Positions 34,033-44,718 of a stretch of 64,000 bases of DNA are shown here, piece by piece (the first letter of the stretch is position 1; each line of letters starts with the position of its first letter). Origin of the DNA: Pestalotiopsis fici W106-1 (lineage: Eukaryota; Ascomycota; Sordariomycetes; Amphisphaeriales; Sporocadaceae). Location of the stretch: assembly GCF_000516985.1 (NCBI RefSeq), contig NW_006917096.1:3395606-3459605 (forward strand), written 5' to 3'. Under the pieces are notes generated by a model that saw only the letters and a program-made list of their open reading frames with translations, had not been told where the DNA came from and ran no database searches. The position numbers and the translations under genes were made by a program.

Positions 34033-35660
34033 TCAAGGCGCCCCCTCGCGGGCGAAAAGACTGTCCACAGCGGCGGTCTCTTGTTGAACCTGCCATAATG
34101 AGATAGGTTTCAGGATTCGATGCCGCAAGTGCAAATATTTCAGCATCGATCCAGGACAAAGCGGTGGAGCGGGTATCAAACCGACACTTATTGAAACATC
34201 TCGGCACCCGCGACGCAGAGCGACCTCCCTCCAACGTGCCACGACTTTGGCATTGAGTGTATGGTTCCAAGAGCTCAACCATGTTATCCCGACGGTACTG
34301 AATGGTTTTCTTTGATAACGGAATATGGCAGCTTCCATCTTGCATCCATTCCACAGCTCCATCACTTGTAAATTCGGCATCTCAAGTGCTGCATTGCCGG
34401 CAGTGTGCAGTAGATTGTTGAGGCGCTCGTCACTGTTGCGTAGGCTTAATTCGCACGACGTTAGACTGACAAATTGGAGCTGAGGAAATCTGGGAAGTGC
34501 TGGATCTCTGGTTGGCAGATAATGTGAGAAAAAGTCTCGGGCGTCAATCAGAAAAGATACCGCGAGTGATTCCAATTGTGCACTGGCGCGGTAAATCGCG
34601 GCAGCCACTAGTGGAAGTTCAGGTATGATGATTTCTTCGAGAGTCTCGTAGTATCCGTCACAGTCCTCGTATAAGGTCAACTCTTTGAGCATGGGAAAAT
34701 GCTGTAAATGGAAAAGACTCTCCATCCCTGGTTATTGTTTGGTTAGTCAGAGCAGCAAAAGGCATCGAACGTGAAAACTTGGTCACAAACATTTGTATTC
34801 TTTCGACGGTGCCATCTGAGGAAAGTGAGAAAGAGAGCGCCAGGTCTCTCGATGGAAATATTCCAATCTCGGCAAAGCTTGAAGCATAGTGATGATTGAC
34901 CTGCTTGCGAAAGTCCGGTAGCACTGCCTCCGAAAAAGCAGGCGTGTAACGACCATCACCTCTGGGAGATCAAGAGTAATGTCGATAGGAGTTCCATGAG
35001 CTGTCAATCTTTCGCGTATGTAGAACAGCCCATGAAGAACTGGGTTGCGAGATCGCATCCATTCGGGCGCACCAGTCAAAACAGTCCTTGGGCGCAGTCT
35101 TTTCGCCCAGGGGTTCTGGTCGAAATCATCCTGATCAGAATAGAAGAAGGGTTCGAATTGGTGATTTTCGAACCAATGCTCCGCGTCACTCGGCGAAAAG
35201 ACGCTCAGTTCCAACGTCAGGCCATCATGTTCAGTAGGGCTCCAACGCGACAAGTTGGTGAAAAGACCTTTTAGTGCCCAACTAGTGATATTGTTATACT
35301 ACTGACCTATTAGCAATGGAAATCAACCGTGGGATACGTACACACTCCTGCAGTTCTCATTGGTGATTCACCTGCTCGGCATGCACCACATGGGTAGGGT
35401 TGCAGCCGCATATAAAAATGGATGTGCTTGATGAGTTTCCGACGATGTCTGATATTTCGGTCCATTTCTGAGACACGTGGAGGAGATATAATAAGCTGCC
35501 GAAATGTCTGTTGCTCGAATACGTCCCGCCATTCTTTGCAAACTGTAGCAAATTTCGATAGGCGATCTGTCGAGGTCGAGCTGCTGTTGCGCACATCCTT
35601 GATCAGGCGCTCGAGAATGGCCAGGCGTAATTCGTAGGGAAGCTTTGTAAAATTGGTCAT
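34033..35660 (-). CDS. F-box protein
   Basis: Three exons, 35660-35344, 35281-34791 and 34727-34033, join in frame to 500 residues; the introns are 62 and 63 bases. The N-terminal F-box reads FTKLPYELRLAILERLIKD (about 4-22) and continues LSKFATVCKEWRDVFEQQTF. The remainder has leucine-rich character (LESLAVSF, FVSLTSCELSL, LQVMELWNGC), which suggests a loose LRR-like substrate-binding region. Such proteins link targets to SCF ubiquitin ligases. The family is large in Hypocreales. The first donor could also be GTACGT two bases further on; GTGTAC was chosen because it keeps the frame. It sits between the Zn2Cys6 gene and the amidohydrolase but has no evident metabolic link to them. Confidence 0.82.
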
Positions 35661-36513
35661 TTTGGCTTTTCTGAAGCATGTATACAATTAATGCAAAAGC
35701 AGCAAAAGCGATTTCGAGAATTTGAAGAGTACAAAGCAACAAGTAGGTACATTTTGAAAAGGCCGGCTGACTTTGTTTACTTGAACTGATGGGACTTGTC
35801 GTTCTTTCCCGTCCAGCAACCTGGCCGCTTCCTAAGCAAGCAAATCTCTCCTAACTCATCATACGTCATGAATCTTGAGCCAGTTATCTTTATCCACTGT
35901 ATCGAGGTTACCCTGTTATTAGAATTGTATCATGGTCTCTTGCGCAGCTAGTCTTTTGTAGTGGCCCGGCAGGTTGGCTGACGAGAAATCACTGGTAGTT
36001 GGTGTAAATTGAGGTCAAGAGATTGGGGAAAGGAAAAATTGACATGAACGAATGATAACCATAGGCTTTTTCTGCCGTACAATACTGGCGACCTTTTCAT
36101 GTTGCAAGACTCAAGCACCTTTGACAAGTTTCGGCAATCGGAAGAAAGTACATATGTAATCTACAGGTAGTAGCCAAAACTGCCTGCCACCTAACCTAGA
36201 AGTTAGTGGATCGACATGCTAAAAATGAGCTATTCGTGGGGACTCCAGTACCCCCGCCCTTGGGAGGAAATGCACTGTCGGAACGATCCGGCCAATCCTT
36301 TCGGGCTACGATTGAATGGCGATTTTGCACTCTGCATTAGCATAGGTATTTGCGAATAAATTGACGGGGATAGAAATGATTGAAATGCAAATCAGATTAC
36401 TGATCCGACCGAAACTGAAGGTGTATTCTTCCTGCGTATCTCTCCATTCCCCTAACTGGACTTCATCCACCATCCCCTTCATTTATCAGCTTTGCTGGAC
36501 CACCTCATTCATC
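35661..36513. other. Shared upstream region of F-box and amidohydrolase genes
   Basis: No gene seen. It holds the CGG-N6-CCG site at 36279-36290, closer to the amidohydrolase start. Confidence 0.5.
36279..36290. promoter_or_regulatory. CGG-N6-CCG palindrome upstream of the amidohydrolase
   Basis: CGG-AACGAT-CCG, 223 bases before the amidohydrolase start. A CCAAT box (GGCCAATCC) follows directly at about 36291-36297. It has the same half-sites and spacing as the sites at 33883, 39733 and 44489. Confidence 0.5.
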
Positions 36514-37522
36514 ATGTCAGATAACCAGGCCGCCCAAACGAGCCTCCTCCCACCCGGTGCGTTTGACACCCACGTGCACGTCTTTGATCCAAACTTGGGC
36601 CCCTACCACCCCTCGCGAGCCTATACTCCTGCTGATGCACCGCTTTCTGACCTTCTTGGATTTCTCACTTCTTTGACAACATCACGGAAATCGACAAATA
36701 TCGTCTTGGTACAGCCATCACCGTATAGAACCGACAACAAGGTTTTGCTAGCTGCCCTAGGTCAACTGCAACTCGACGCATCGGTTATAGCTAGGGGCAT
36801 TGCCGTGGTTGATTTGGATTCCGTCTCAGAGAGTGCGCTTGGAGATATGCATGCTGCAGGAATTCGTGGTCTTCGGCTCAATCTACAGTCTGATGGACGC
36901 GACGTTGACATGGAGCTACTGTACAAGAATATGCACAAGGCTGCCAACTTAATCCAGTCTCTCCCAGGTTGGAAATTGCAAATCTTTTGCCGCGGGTCAA
37001 TGTGGGAAAGTAGGCATCATCTACCGTACTTGACGCATGGGACTAAGCTTAAAAGTGTGTGCAGGACTGTATTCCATCATTGTCGATCTTCCTGTTCAAG
37101 TCATTGCAGATCATATCGGTGGTCTTTTGGGCTCTTCCAAGCTGCAAGAGGCGGCAACGCCCGCAGACGCATTACATCAGCCCGGCTTCCGGCAACTACT
37201 GGATCTCGCGAGACTTGGGCGGGTAGTTATCAAGGTGTCTGCTCTGTACCGATCATCAGATGAAACTGCCACAACTTATGCCGACATGGCCCCAATCATT
37301 TCCAAATTGGCCCAAGAGGCTCCCGACAGTCTGATCTGGGCCAGTGATTGGCCGCATACTGGTGAGGGCGCCAACAGAGTAGGAGGTAAGAATTTGGAAA
37401 AGATTGAAGAGTTCAGGAAGATAGACGACGCGGCCATCTTGACCAAACTACGAGAATGGGTTGGGGATGAGCAAGTTTGGCACAAGATGATGGTTGTTAA
37501 TCCCAAACGAGTCTTCTATTGA
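36514..37522 (+). CDS. Amidohydrolase, LigI-like lactone hydrolase family
   Basis: Exons 36514-37009 and 37065-37522 join in frame to 317 residues. The family (amidohydrolase 2, TIM barrel) is shown by FDTHVHVFDPNLGPY (about residues 17-31, first metal or active-site histidines), VIADHIGGLLG in the middle and LIWASDWPHTG near the end. These blocks are those of 2-pyrone-4,6-dicarboxylate lactonase and relatives, which open lactones of polycarboxylic acids. The real substrate is not known. The start follows a leader rich in C/T, and the frame upstream (to 36361) lacks family resemblance. Tail to tail with the MFS gene. Its promoter carries a CGG-N6-CCG site, and a role in opening a lactone linked to aconitate-type acids would fit the neighbours, but this is inference. 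Confidence 0.87.
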
Positions 37523-37828
37523 GAAAGTCGTAGTTGGCATGAATCGGACATTTTTAACTTGGCTACTGCCATGGGAGAAATTGGTGCAAAAGACACGTGC
37601 GATAATTATAATACCTTGAAAAAAAAAACTTGCACCATATTATATAATTTATTTTAATTAACATCTCTACGAACGCGGTTTTTAGGTATAATCCTACTGC
37701 AGGAATTACGGCGCAGTCAAATATTCCTTAGAGTAATATCTGCTTGGTTTGGCTTGCCTTTTAATATTAGCAATATAGTTTATTTACTTATTATAATCTC
37801 TTAGCAATACTATTTCTGCCATATCCTC
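37523..37828. other. Short AT-rich intergenic patch
   Basis: Between two convergent genes. Bases 37610-37800 are clearly AT-rich (A-run of nine at about 37619, then TTTATTTTAATTAAC), like a short RIP-affected remnant. No coding signal. Confidence 0.45.
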
Positions 37829-39491
37829 CTACGCTGATGGATCTTTCCTTTCAACGTGTTGCGTCTCTCCGCCTTTCTGAATATCACCATCTTCCAATTC
37901 CCTGCTCAAAGGTTGTCTCATTTGGTAGATATGACGCTCAAAGATGCGATCAAGATCATCCAGACTCAGTCCACTCGTCTCCGGTACGAAGAAGTAGGTG
38001 TACCCCAGAGCGACGATGCACCAAGCGGTAAAGAAGAGAAAAGCACCCCAGGTGTTGAGGCTACTAATCAAACTCGGAGTCGCCTTGGTAATGGCAAAGT
38101 AAAAGAGCCAGTGAAAGCTCTGCGAAAGTGCACCGCCAAAAGAGCGAATACGGTTCGGCCATAGCTCTGCGCCAAATAGGTAGGGAAGGGTGTAGAGCCC
38201 GACTGCCCAGCCGAAAGCATGAATGTAGATGATGGCAATGGCACCGTCTGATGCACTGGTGGGGATTGTGCTAGGACTCTTGATAAAGTAGCGCAGGTAT
38301 CCAGCCAGATACGAGTGGCAGATTGCCTGGACAGTAATACCAGTAAAGAGTGACCCTCTCCGCCCAACCATATCCACAAAGACCAGGGAGGCTATGACGG
38401 TGCAAATGAGCTTTGTAACCGCATATAATCCAGAAGACAGCAGTTTTGTGTTGTCACTTTTGACTCCGACAAGTCCGAGAATCGTGGGAAGATAGTTGGT
38501 GATGGAGTTTGCGCCAGAGAACTGTGCAAGAATGTAGGCAATGATTGTAAGTTGGACCCGACGAAGGTTTGAGCGGACAAGAAAAGTCTCTTTGAATGCA
38601 GAAACCAGACTGAGTTGTCCATACTGGTCCGTCTCGCTTTCGATATGTGCTCGCAAGACTTGATATTCTTCTTGAACATAAACATGGGACTCTGGGAGTC
38701 CGCGTAGTTTCGTCAGTGCCTCAAGCACCTCCTCGGGTCTGTTCTTGATCGCCAGCCAGCGGGGCGACTCCATAACGAAGAAAGACAGGAGAATAGCAAT
38801 AGCCGGTACAAAAGTCTGGACAAACCAGGGAATCTGGCTCTGGAGTCGCAATGTAGATGCTATGTGTATGCTGCAGCCATAGACGGTAAATATGCCCAGT
38901 GTCTGGCCCACTAGCATGCCAACATTCACCCAGAGCGTCATGAGACCTCTCACGGTCTTGGGGGCAATCTCTGCTATGGCCATTGGTCCTACTACTGTGC
39001 ACGCACCGATGCCGAGACCAGCAACGATGCGACCCGTGTATAGGGCCCCAAGGCTTCCGTACGAGAAACATGAAATGAGCGTGCCAATCATGTATATTGT
39101 GTGATATAGTCTCATGGACCAGATACGGCCTATTCTATCATTGATGAGGAATGACAGTAAGGCGCCAATGCCGGCACCGAGGTTCACGAAGGATACTAGG
39201 TTCGAGATTGTTTGGCTATCTTTGGTCGAGTCGAGGTGGAATTCGGTCTGGAATGATTTTAACTGAGTGATGGCAGCAGCTGAGCCTTCGTCCCATCCTT
39301 GAGAATAGTGTCAGTATAATATTCAGCATAGTACAACTTGTAAAAGCACCACAATAATGCTTACCTTTTGGGGTTCCTGCAGTAGCAAAAAAGGCGGCAG
39401 ACAAAAACAAATTGATATTGAAGATTCCTTTGGGAAGGGCTCGAATTGCGTGTACATATTTGAACAGCGAAGTCTTTTTTAGAGTGTCCAT
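37829..39491 (-). CDS. MFS transporter, sugar porter family
   Basis: Exons 39491-39365 and 39297-37829 join in frame to 531 residues, with about 12 membrane helices. Sugar-porter marks are GAGIGALLSFLINDRIGRIW (helix 2-3 loop, D-R-x-G-R), the FFVMESPRWLAIKNRPEEV block after helix 6, FVDMVGRRGSLFTG between helices 8 and 9, and YTYFFVPETSGLSLDDLD at the end (PETxG). This family moves sugars but also quinate and other organic acids across the plasma membrane. Placed head to head with the PrpF-family gene, with a CGG-N6-CCG site 242 bases upstream, so uptake or export of the module's substrate or product is a fair guess. The upstream exon of 42 residues was found by the splice to KGWDEGSAAAITQLKSFQTE, the usual start of this family. 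Confidence 0.9.
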
Positions 39492-40309
39492 TGTGACATC
39501 CGGAGCTATGTGGATGAATGCTTGTACAAAGGTGTTACGACTGATGATAGATGGAAACGCAGGTATGATGGCCTTCTTCTGTGCTACCAGGGACTTCAGG
39601 AGACTCTATATGCTTCACCTCGACTCCCTGAATCGTGTTGCTAGTCGCTTTCCCCGCAAAAACCTACCCCGTGTCCCCAGGAATTAGACTGCTCCCCCAA
39701 CATTGGCTGGTCCATGATATTGGCAACTCGTCCGGCACGTCCCGAAAACCGCTCTCCACAGTAGTCTGGCAACTGTCATCAGGCATCGCATGTTCCTGAT
39801 CACATTTCTCTATTTTTTTATTAATTGAAAACCGGGCCTTTGGTGGAAAGATCTTGGACGTGATTTTACACACCTCAACCGTGAGGGCACGAGTGTGTCC
39901 CACGAAAGCTCAGTGGAGTGTATTTCAGGCGTCTACACTACATTCTCATGGGCACAAGCTGAGAAAAGTCATTCATTATTAGAGAAGGAGCGTAATATGG
40001 CAGTGCTATAATTCTACAACTAGCAAATTTTAAGGTCACGAAGATACATGGATTCGCAAGAATAAACTAGTGTCTCTGTGGCGACTTAGAGACAAGCTTG
40101 TTGGCGCTTCTCGGAGATGATGTGGAGAACACCTGAGAGAATCGGGTGTAACCGAGCACTAACATCACGCATCGCGAAGAGAGCAAAATCTCCGAAATAA
40201 TGGTGCCAAGAATCATTATCGAATTCAACACTTTTTCTTAGTGTACTCATCCTCCACACACAAGTGCAGGGTCGTTTACCTTGCTTTCGGGCACCACATC
40301 ACATCAGCA
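39492..40309. other. Bidirectional promoter region, MFS and PrpF-family genes
   Basis: 818 bases between two divergent start codons. No gene. Contains the CGG-N6-CCG site at 39733-39744. Confidence 0.55.
39733..39744. promoter_or_regulatory. CGG-N6-CCG palindrome in the MFS/PrpF intergenic region
   Basis: CGG-CACGTC-CCG, 242 bases from the MFS start and 566 from the PrpF-family start. The core also includes CACGT, an E-box-like sequence. Same spacing as the three other sites. Confidence 0.5.
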
Positions 40310-41518
40310 ATGTCGCATCTCGCACGCCAGGGCCCACAACTCCTTTCAAGACGGCTTACCAGCAATAGCCCACGGTGTGCAACAATGATGTCTTTCCAGC
40401 AACGATGGAGCCATCGCGCAAATCACACAATCAGCAGACAAAACTCACTCCCTGCTGCGTATTATCGCGGAGGCACTTCTCGGGCCGTCTTTTTCAAGGA
40501 GCAGGATCTGCCCGCAAATAGAGACGACTGGGTAAAGCCATTTCTAGGCGTGATAGGGAGCCCCGACTCGTATGGAAGACAGCTAGATGGCATGGGAGGG
40601 GGGATCTCGAGTCTCTCCAAAGTCTGTGTCGTTGGTCCTTCCCAGCACCCCAACGCAGACGTTGATTACACCTTTGTTTCTCTGGGTATCAACAATCGCC
40701 ATGTCGACTACTCTAGCAATTGTGGAAACATGTCATCCGCTGTCGGGCCGTTTGCCGTAGACAGCGGCATGGTTCAAGTTCCCGAGGGTATTCACGAGTC
40801 CTTTACCGTGCGGATCCACAATACAAACACTGGAAAGATTATCAACGCCTCTTTCCCAGTCGTGGATGGAGAGGCCACTCCGTACGGAGACTTTTCAATT
40901 GATGGGGTATCGGGAACCGCGGCTCCTATTCGGCTTGACTTCGTAGAGCCAGCTGGCTCTCGCACTGGAAAGCTGCTGCCCACCGGCAACATTACAGACA
41001 CCTTTGACGGAATCAGTGCTACTTGTATCGACGTAGCCAACCCGTGCTGTTTTGTTCTGGCATCTGACCTTGGCGTCAAAGGCGACTTGACACCTCAGGA
41101 GATTGACGATCATCCTACGCTCAAGGACACTCTGGATCGAGTTCGCCGACAGGCGGCCGTCAATATGGGCCTTGCAGCAACACCAGAAGAAGCGCCTGGG
41201 AGCGTTCCAAAAATCGCAATAATCTCCCCCAATAAGGAAGCGAATGGACCTTTGGTTGTTCGTGCCATGTCGGTCGGCCAACCGCACAAAGCTATTCCCG
41301 TTACCGTGGCGCTTGCCGTGGCGGCGGCGGCAAAGTTGCCAGGTAGCACAGTAGCTGAGTGCATGAGGCAAGAGGTTGGGGATACTGGATTGACGATTCA
41401 ACATGCCAGTGGGTCTATAGACGTCGACGCAAAATATAATGCAAACGGTGAGATTGAAGTGGCAAGTGTATTTCGGACCGCTCGGAGGTTGATGGAGGGT
41501 AGGGTATTCTGGAAATAG
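40310..41518 (+). CDS. PrpF/aconitate isomerase family protein
   Basis: Single exon of 402 residues. The start of the domain, LPAAYYRGGTSRAVFFKEQD (about 45-64), and VDYSSNCGNMSSAVGPFAVD (about 138-157) are the two strongest blocks of the PrpF family (PF04303). Bacterial PrpF isomerises 2-methyl-aconitate in the methylcitrate cycle together with the aconitase-like AcnD. The Ustilago itaconate cluster uses a relative, Adi1, to turn cis-aconitate into trans-aconitate. The first 45 residues are rich in Arg, Ser and hydrophobic residues without acids, which suggests a mitochondrial presequence. It is tail to tail with an extra aconitase gene, 305 bases apart. This pairing supports work on aconitate or methylaconitate; direction and exact substrate are inference. 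Confidence 0.9.
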   Translation: MSHLARQGPQLLSRRLTSNSPRCATMMSFQQRWSHRANHTISRQNSLPAAYYRGGTSRAVFFKEQDLPANRDDWVKPFLGVIGSPDSYGRQLDGMGGGISSLSKVCVVGPSQHPNADVDYTFVSLGINNRHVDYSSNCGNMSSAVGPFAVDSGMVQVPEGIHESFTVRIHNTNTGKIINASFPVVDGEATPYGDFSIDGVSGTAAPIRLDFVEPAGSRTGKLLPTGNITDTFDGISATCIDVANPCCFVLASDLGVKGDLTPQEIDDHPTLKDTLDRVRRQAAVNMGLAATPEEAPGSVPKIAIISPNKEANGPLVVRAMSVGQPHKAIPVTVALAVAAAAKLPGSTVAECMRQEVGDTGLTIQHASGSIDVDAKYNANGEIEVASVFRTARRLMEGRVFWK

Positions 41519-41823
41519 CCCGTCAGGATTAGTCCTCAAATGTGTAAATATTCCCGAATAGGATCGTGAAAAGTGTATGTTACAACAAGTTGCAGTGAAA
41601 CAGAAGAAAATCACCGCCCAAATCAACAAAGAATATTCCATTACTCTGCGAAAGAAATAAAACTTCATATCACAAGGGCTTCAAACCAATACATATCTTG
41701 AAGGATGAAGTATTTGTAAAGCTGGACTTCTCACGGACTAACAAGCTTACAAAAGTCGTTGAGATGTTTATAATCTTTTATTGATACTATTATAACGGCC
41801 TTGGAACTGCGACTACACTCTCT
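41519..41823. other. Intergenic between convergent PrpF-family and aconitase genes
   Basis: 3' flanks only; AT-rich near 41760-41800. No gene seen. Confidence 0.5.
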
Positions 41824-44341
41824 CTACCCTACGTTGAGGCGAGATGCCATCAAATTGAGTGCGCTCCCGGCCTCGAAAAACTCCACCTGCTCCGACGTGA
41901 ACGAATGATTCAACTCGGTTTCCCAAGGCTCACTACCTTTAGCAGCGGGTGTGACTCTAATGCGCACAGGTTGGCCGGGGGCCAGTTCCTTCAGCCCTAG
42001 GATATCAATGCGGTCGGAACCGCTCAGTCTATCATAGTCGCTCTCATGCTTGAATGTCAGAGCTAGCATGCCTTGCTTTTTGAGATTAGTCTCGTGAATG
42101 CGGGCAAAGCTCTTGGCAATGACGGCCACACCGCCCAGATATCGTGGCTGCAGGGCCGCATGCTCTCTCGAGGAGCCCTCGCCGTAGTTGTGGTCTGCAA
42201 TAACGACCCACGGCTGATTACGCTGCTTGTAGTATCTGGCCGTGCCAGGAACGTCGCCATCCTCTCCAGTGAGGACGTTCCGAACATTGTTGACTTCTCC
42301 AGTCTCGGCATTGACGGCGCCAATAAGAGTGTTGTTTGAGATGTTTTCTAGATGTCCACGGTAACGGAACCATGGTCCAGCCGGAGTGATATGGTCAGTT
42401 GTGCACTTCCCCTTGACCTTGATCAAAACGGCGCAGTTGACAAAGTCTGAACCCGACCATGGCGCAAAGGGCTGAAGTCGCGACAGGCGCTGTGACGAGG
42501 GTGATATCTGGACTTCTACTGATTGCCGATCACCAGATGGTCCTGTGTATACATAGTCCGTATCTGCAAAACCGGCTTTGGGCAATGCATCTCCAGATGG
42601 AGGACTAAATCGAAATTCACTTCCATCCTCTCTTTGAAGATAGTCCCTAGTCGGGTCGAAGCCAAGGTCTTCAGAGAATATCTTGGCCATCACTACCTCG
42701 GGTGAAGAAAGAAAGATGTGAGTTTGGGGGTTGGAGTCGAGACGTCCTGTAAAGTTGCGATTATACGATGTGATGATGGAGTTTGGTGTTCCCTGATTTT
42801 TATCAGTGTCTGAAGAACAGTATTCGCGTTTTTCTTCAACTCACCTTCTTCATATCTTGGCGATCCCAGGATCCGCAGCAAGGTCCACAAGCATTCGTCA
42901 ACGTTGTACTGCCCAATTCTTCAAAGACCTGCGTGATACCTGCATCATCGAGTGTCACTCGAGTCTTTTCGCTTCCTGGCGATAGTAGCAGTGGCATCTT
43001 TGGCTTTAATCCAGCTGCCAAGGCTTGTTTTGCAAGACTGGCTGCCCGGGATAGGTCTTCGAACGACGAGTTTGTACATGAACCAATTAGCCCGGCGGTC
43101 AGCTTCTGGGGCCAGTCATTCTCCTGGACAGCAGATTTGAATTTTGATATCGGGTTCGAGAGATCAGGGGTAAAGGGGCCGTTGATACGGGGCTCCAGAG
43201 TAGACAGGTCAATTTCAATGATCCTGTCATACTGGGCGTCTGCATCGGCACGAAGCTCTGAAGACAGGGCCTGAGAGCAACGGGCTAGCTCGGGGCGTCC
43301 AGTGGCCTCCAGATACCGTGACATGGCCTGCGAATATGGAAAGATTGAGGTCGTCGCCCCAGTTTCTGCACCCATATTGCACACAGTAGCCATTCCGGTC
43401 GCGGATAAGCTGGCAGTACCCTCTCCGAAAAACTCGATTATAGAACCAGTTCCCCCCTTTACAGTGAGTATGCTCGCTAGCTGGTTGATAATGTCTAGTA
43501 TCCGGGTTAGCAGAGGGAAACCAATCAATTGCAAGCAAATGACTAGCCTTTAGGTGTCGCCCAGCCGGACAATTTGCCAGACAGCTTGACACCAATGATT
43601 TTGGGAGCAGTCAGTTCCCATGTCAGGCCCGCCATAATATCGACGGCATCAGCACCACCGACGCCTATAGCGATCATACCAAGTCCGCCTGCATTTGGCG
43701 TGTGAGAATCCGTGCCAACCATCATGCCTGCGGGATATGCATAATTTTCAAGAACGGTTTGATGTATGATTCCGGCGCCAGGCTTCCAAAAGCCCATGTT
43801 GTATCTCCGACATGCGCTTGACATGAAGTCATAAACTTCTCCATGCGTTGTGAGGGCATTGGGCAAATCTTTGTCTTGGCCGTCTCTGCCAACTATCAAG
43901 TGATCGCAATGTACGGTTGTGGGTACTGATGTCGCATCTAGTCCAGCAGACATGAATTGGATCAAGGCCATTTGTGCAGTGGCATCTTGGCAGGCTATGC
44001 GCCTGGGTCTGAGGGATAGTTGCGTCTTTCCACGGTCAATGCGGTCATACTCCAAGCTATCCAAATGAGAAAACAAAACTTTTTCCGCATATGTCAGTGG
44101 CCGGCCAAGTCTGCATACAGGTTAGCAATTTTCGCGAATTATGAACAAGAAGAGCCTACTGTCTTCTCAGAGTTGCAACTCTGTTGGTGAAGGCGGTATA
44201 GTCAACCTTGAGGTCAGGTTCAAAGCGACTCAACGGGGCCTCAATGGGCGCTGTAGAGACGCTAGCGAGCCCGCGCCTCAGTGACACGACATGCCGTGGT
44301 CGTTGTCTCGCGACACGCTGCAGAACCTTGACGATAGTCAT
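41824..44341 (-). CDS. Aconitase family hydratase, mitochondrial type, likely paralogue
   Basis: Four exons, 44341-44160, 44110-43548, 43494-42845 and 42792-41824, join in frame to 787 residues, the usual aconitase length. The second intron (43495-43547) has a GC donor (AAAG|GCTAGT) and joins at [17 protein letters not shown], exactly as the family requires. The [4Fe-4S] ligands are present: Cys388 in [10 protein letters not shown], Cys451 and Cys454 in [11 protein letters not shown]. Substrate-binding blocks [16 protein letters not shown] and [12 protein letters not shown] are intact. The N-terminus ([20 protein letters not shown]) looks like a mitochondrial presequence. The segment after the ligands reads CCGSW where aconitases usually have CIGQW, and the first domain is more diverged than in housekeeping forms, so I take it for a pathway-specific paralogue. 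Expected reaction: citrate, cis-aconitate and isocitrate interconversion, or a methyl- or alkylcitrate analogue. Confidence 0.92.
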
Positions 44342-44718
44342 GTTTGACGCTGCAAATGCAGATTACACAAGTAAATGAAGGAGAATCATCAATTGACTGA
44401 AATTTCGAATAAAATACACATTTTGAAATTGAGCAATCTCAAGTCCGTTGATGACATGACCTCCAAGCGGATTGGCCAGAATGGCTGTCGGATAGAACCG
44501 ATGGCTTGCTTAGGCACAGGTAAATGAGCCCGGGTGCTGTCTTAGCGTCAGCGGATGGATCCGTCACTGTTGCTGACTTGCCTGTTGTGGTTCATTGCTA
44601 AAAGCATGCCAGTAGGTAGAAGAACACTTGGGGTATTTCAAAACCTAGGATATGATAGTATTCCAGCATACAGCTTTCCATCCCTTTTGAAATTGATTTG
44701 CTGGGCAGCGCATTCAAC
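44342..44718. other. Bidirectional promoter, aconitase and carrier genes
   Basis: 377 bases between divergent start codons. It contains a CCAAT box on the minus strand (GGATTGGCC, about 44469-44477) and the CGG-N6-CCG site at 44489-44500. Confidence 0.55.
44489..44500. promoter_or_regulatory. CGG-N6-CCG palindrome between aconitase and carrier genes
   Basis: CGG-ATAGAA-CCG, 148 bases upstream of the aconitase start and 219 bases upstream of the carrier start. Near the middle of a compact bidirectional promoter, with a CCAAT box about 12 bases away. Confidence 0.5.
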
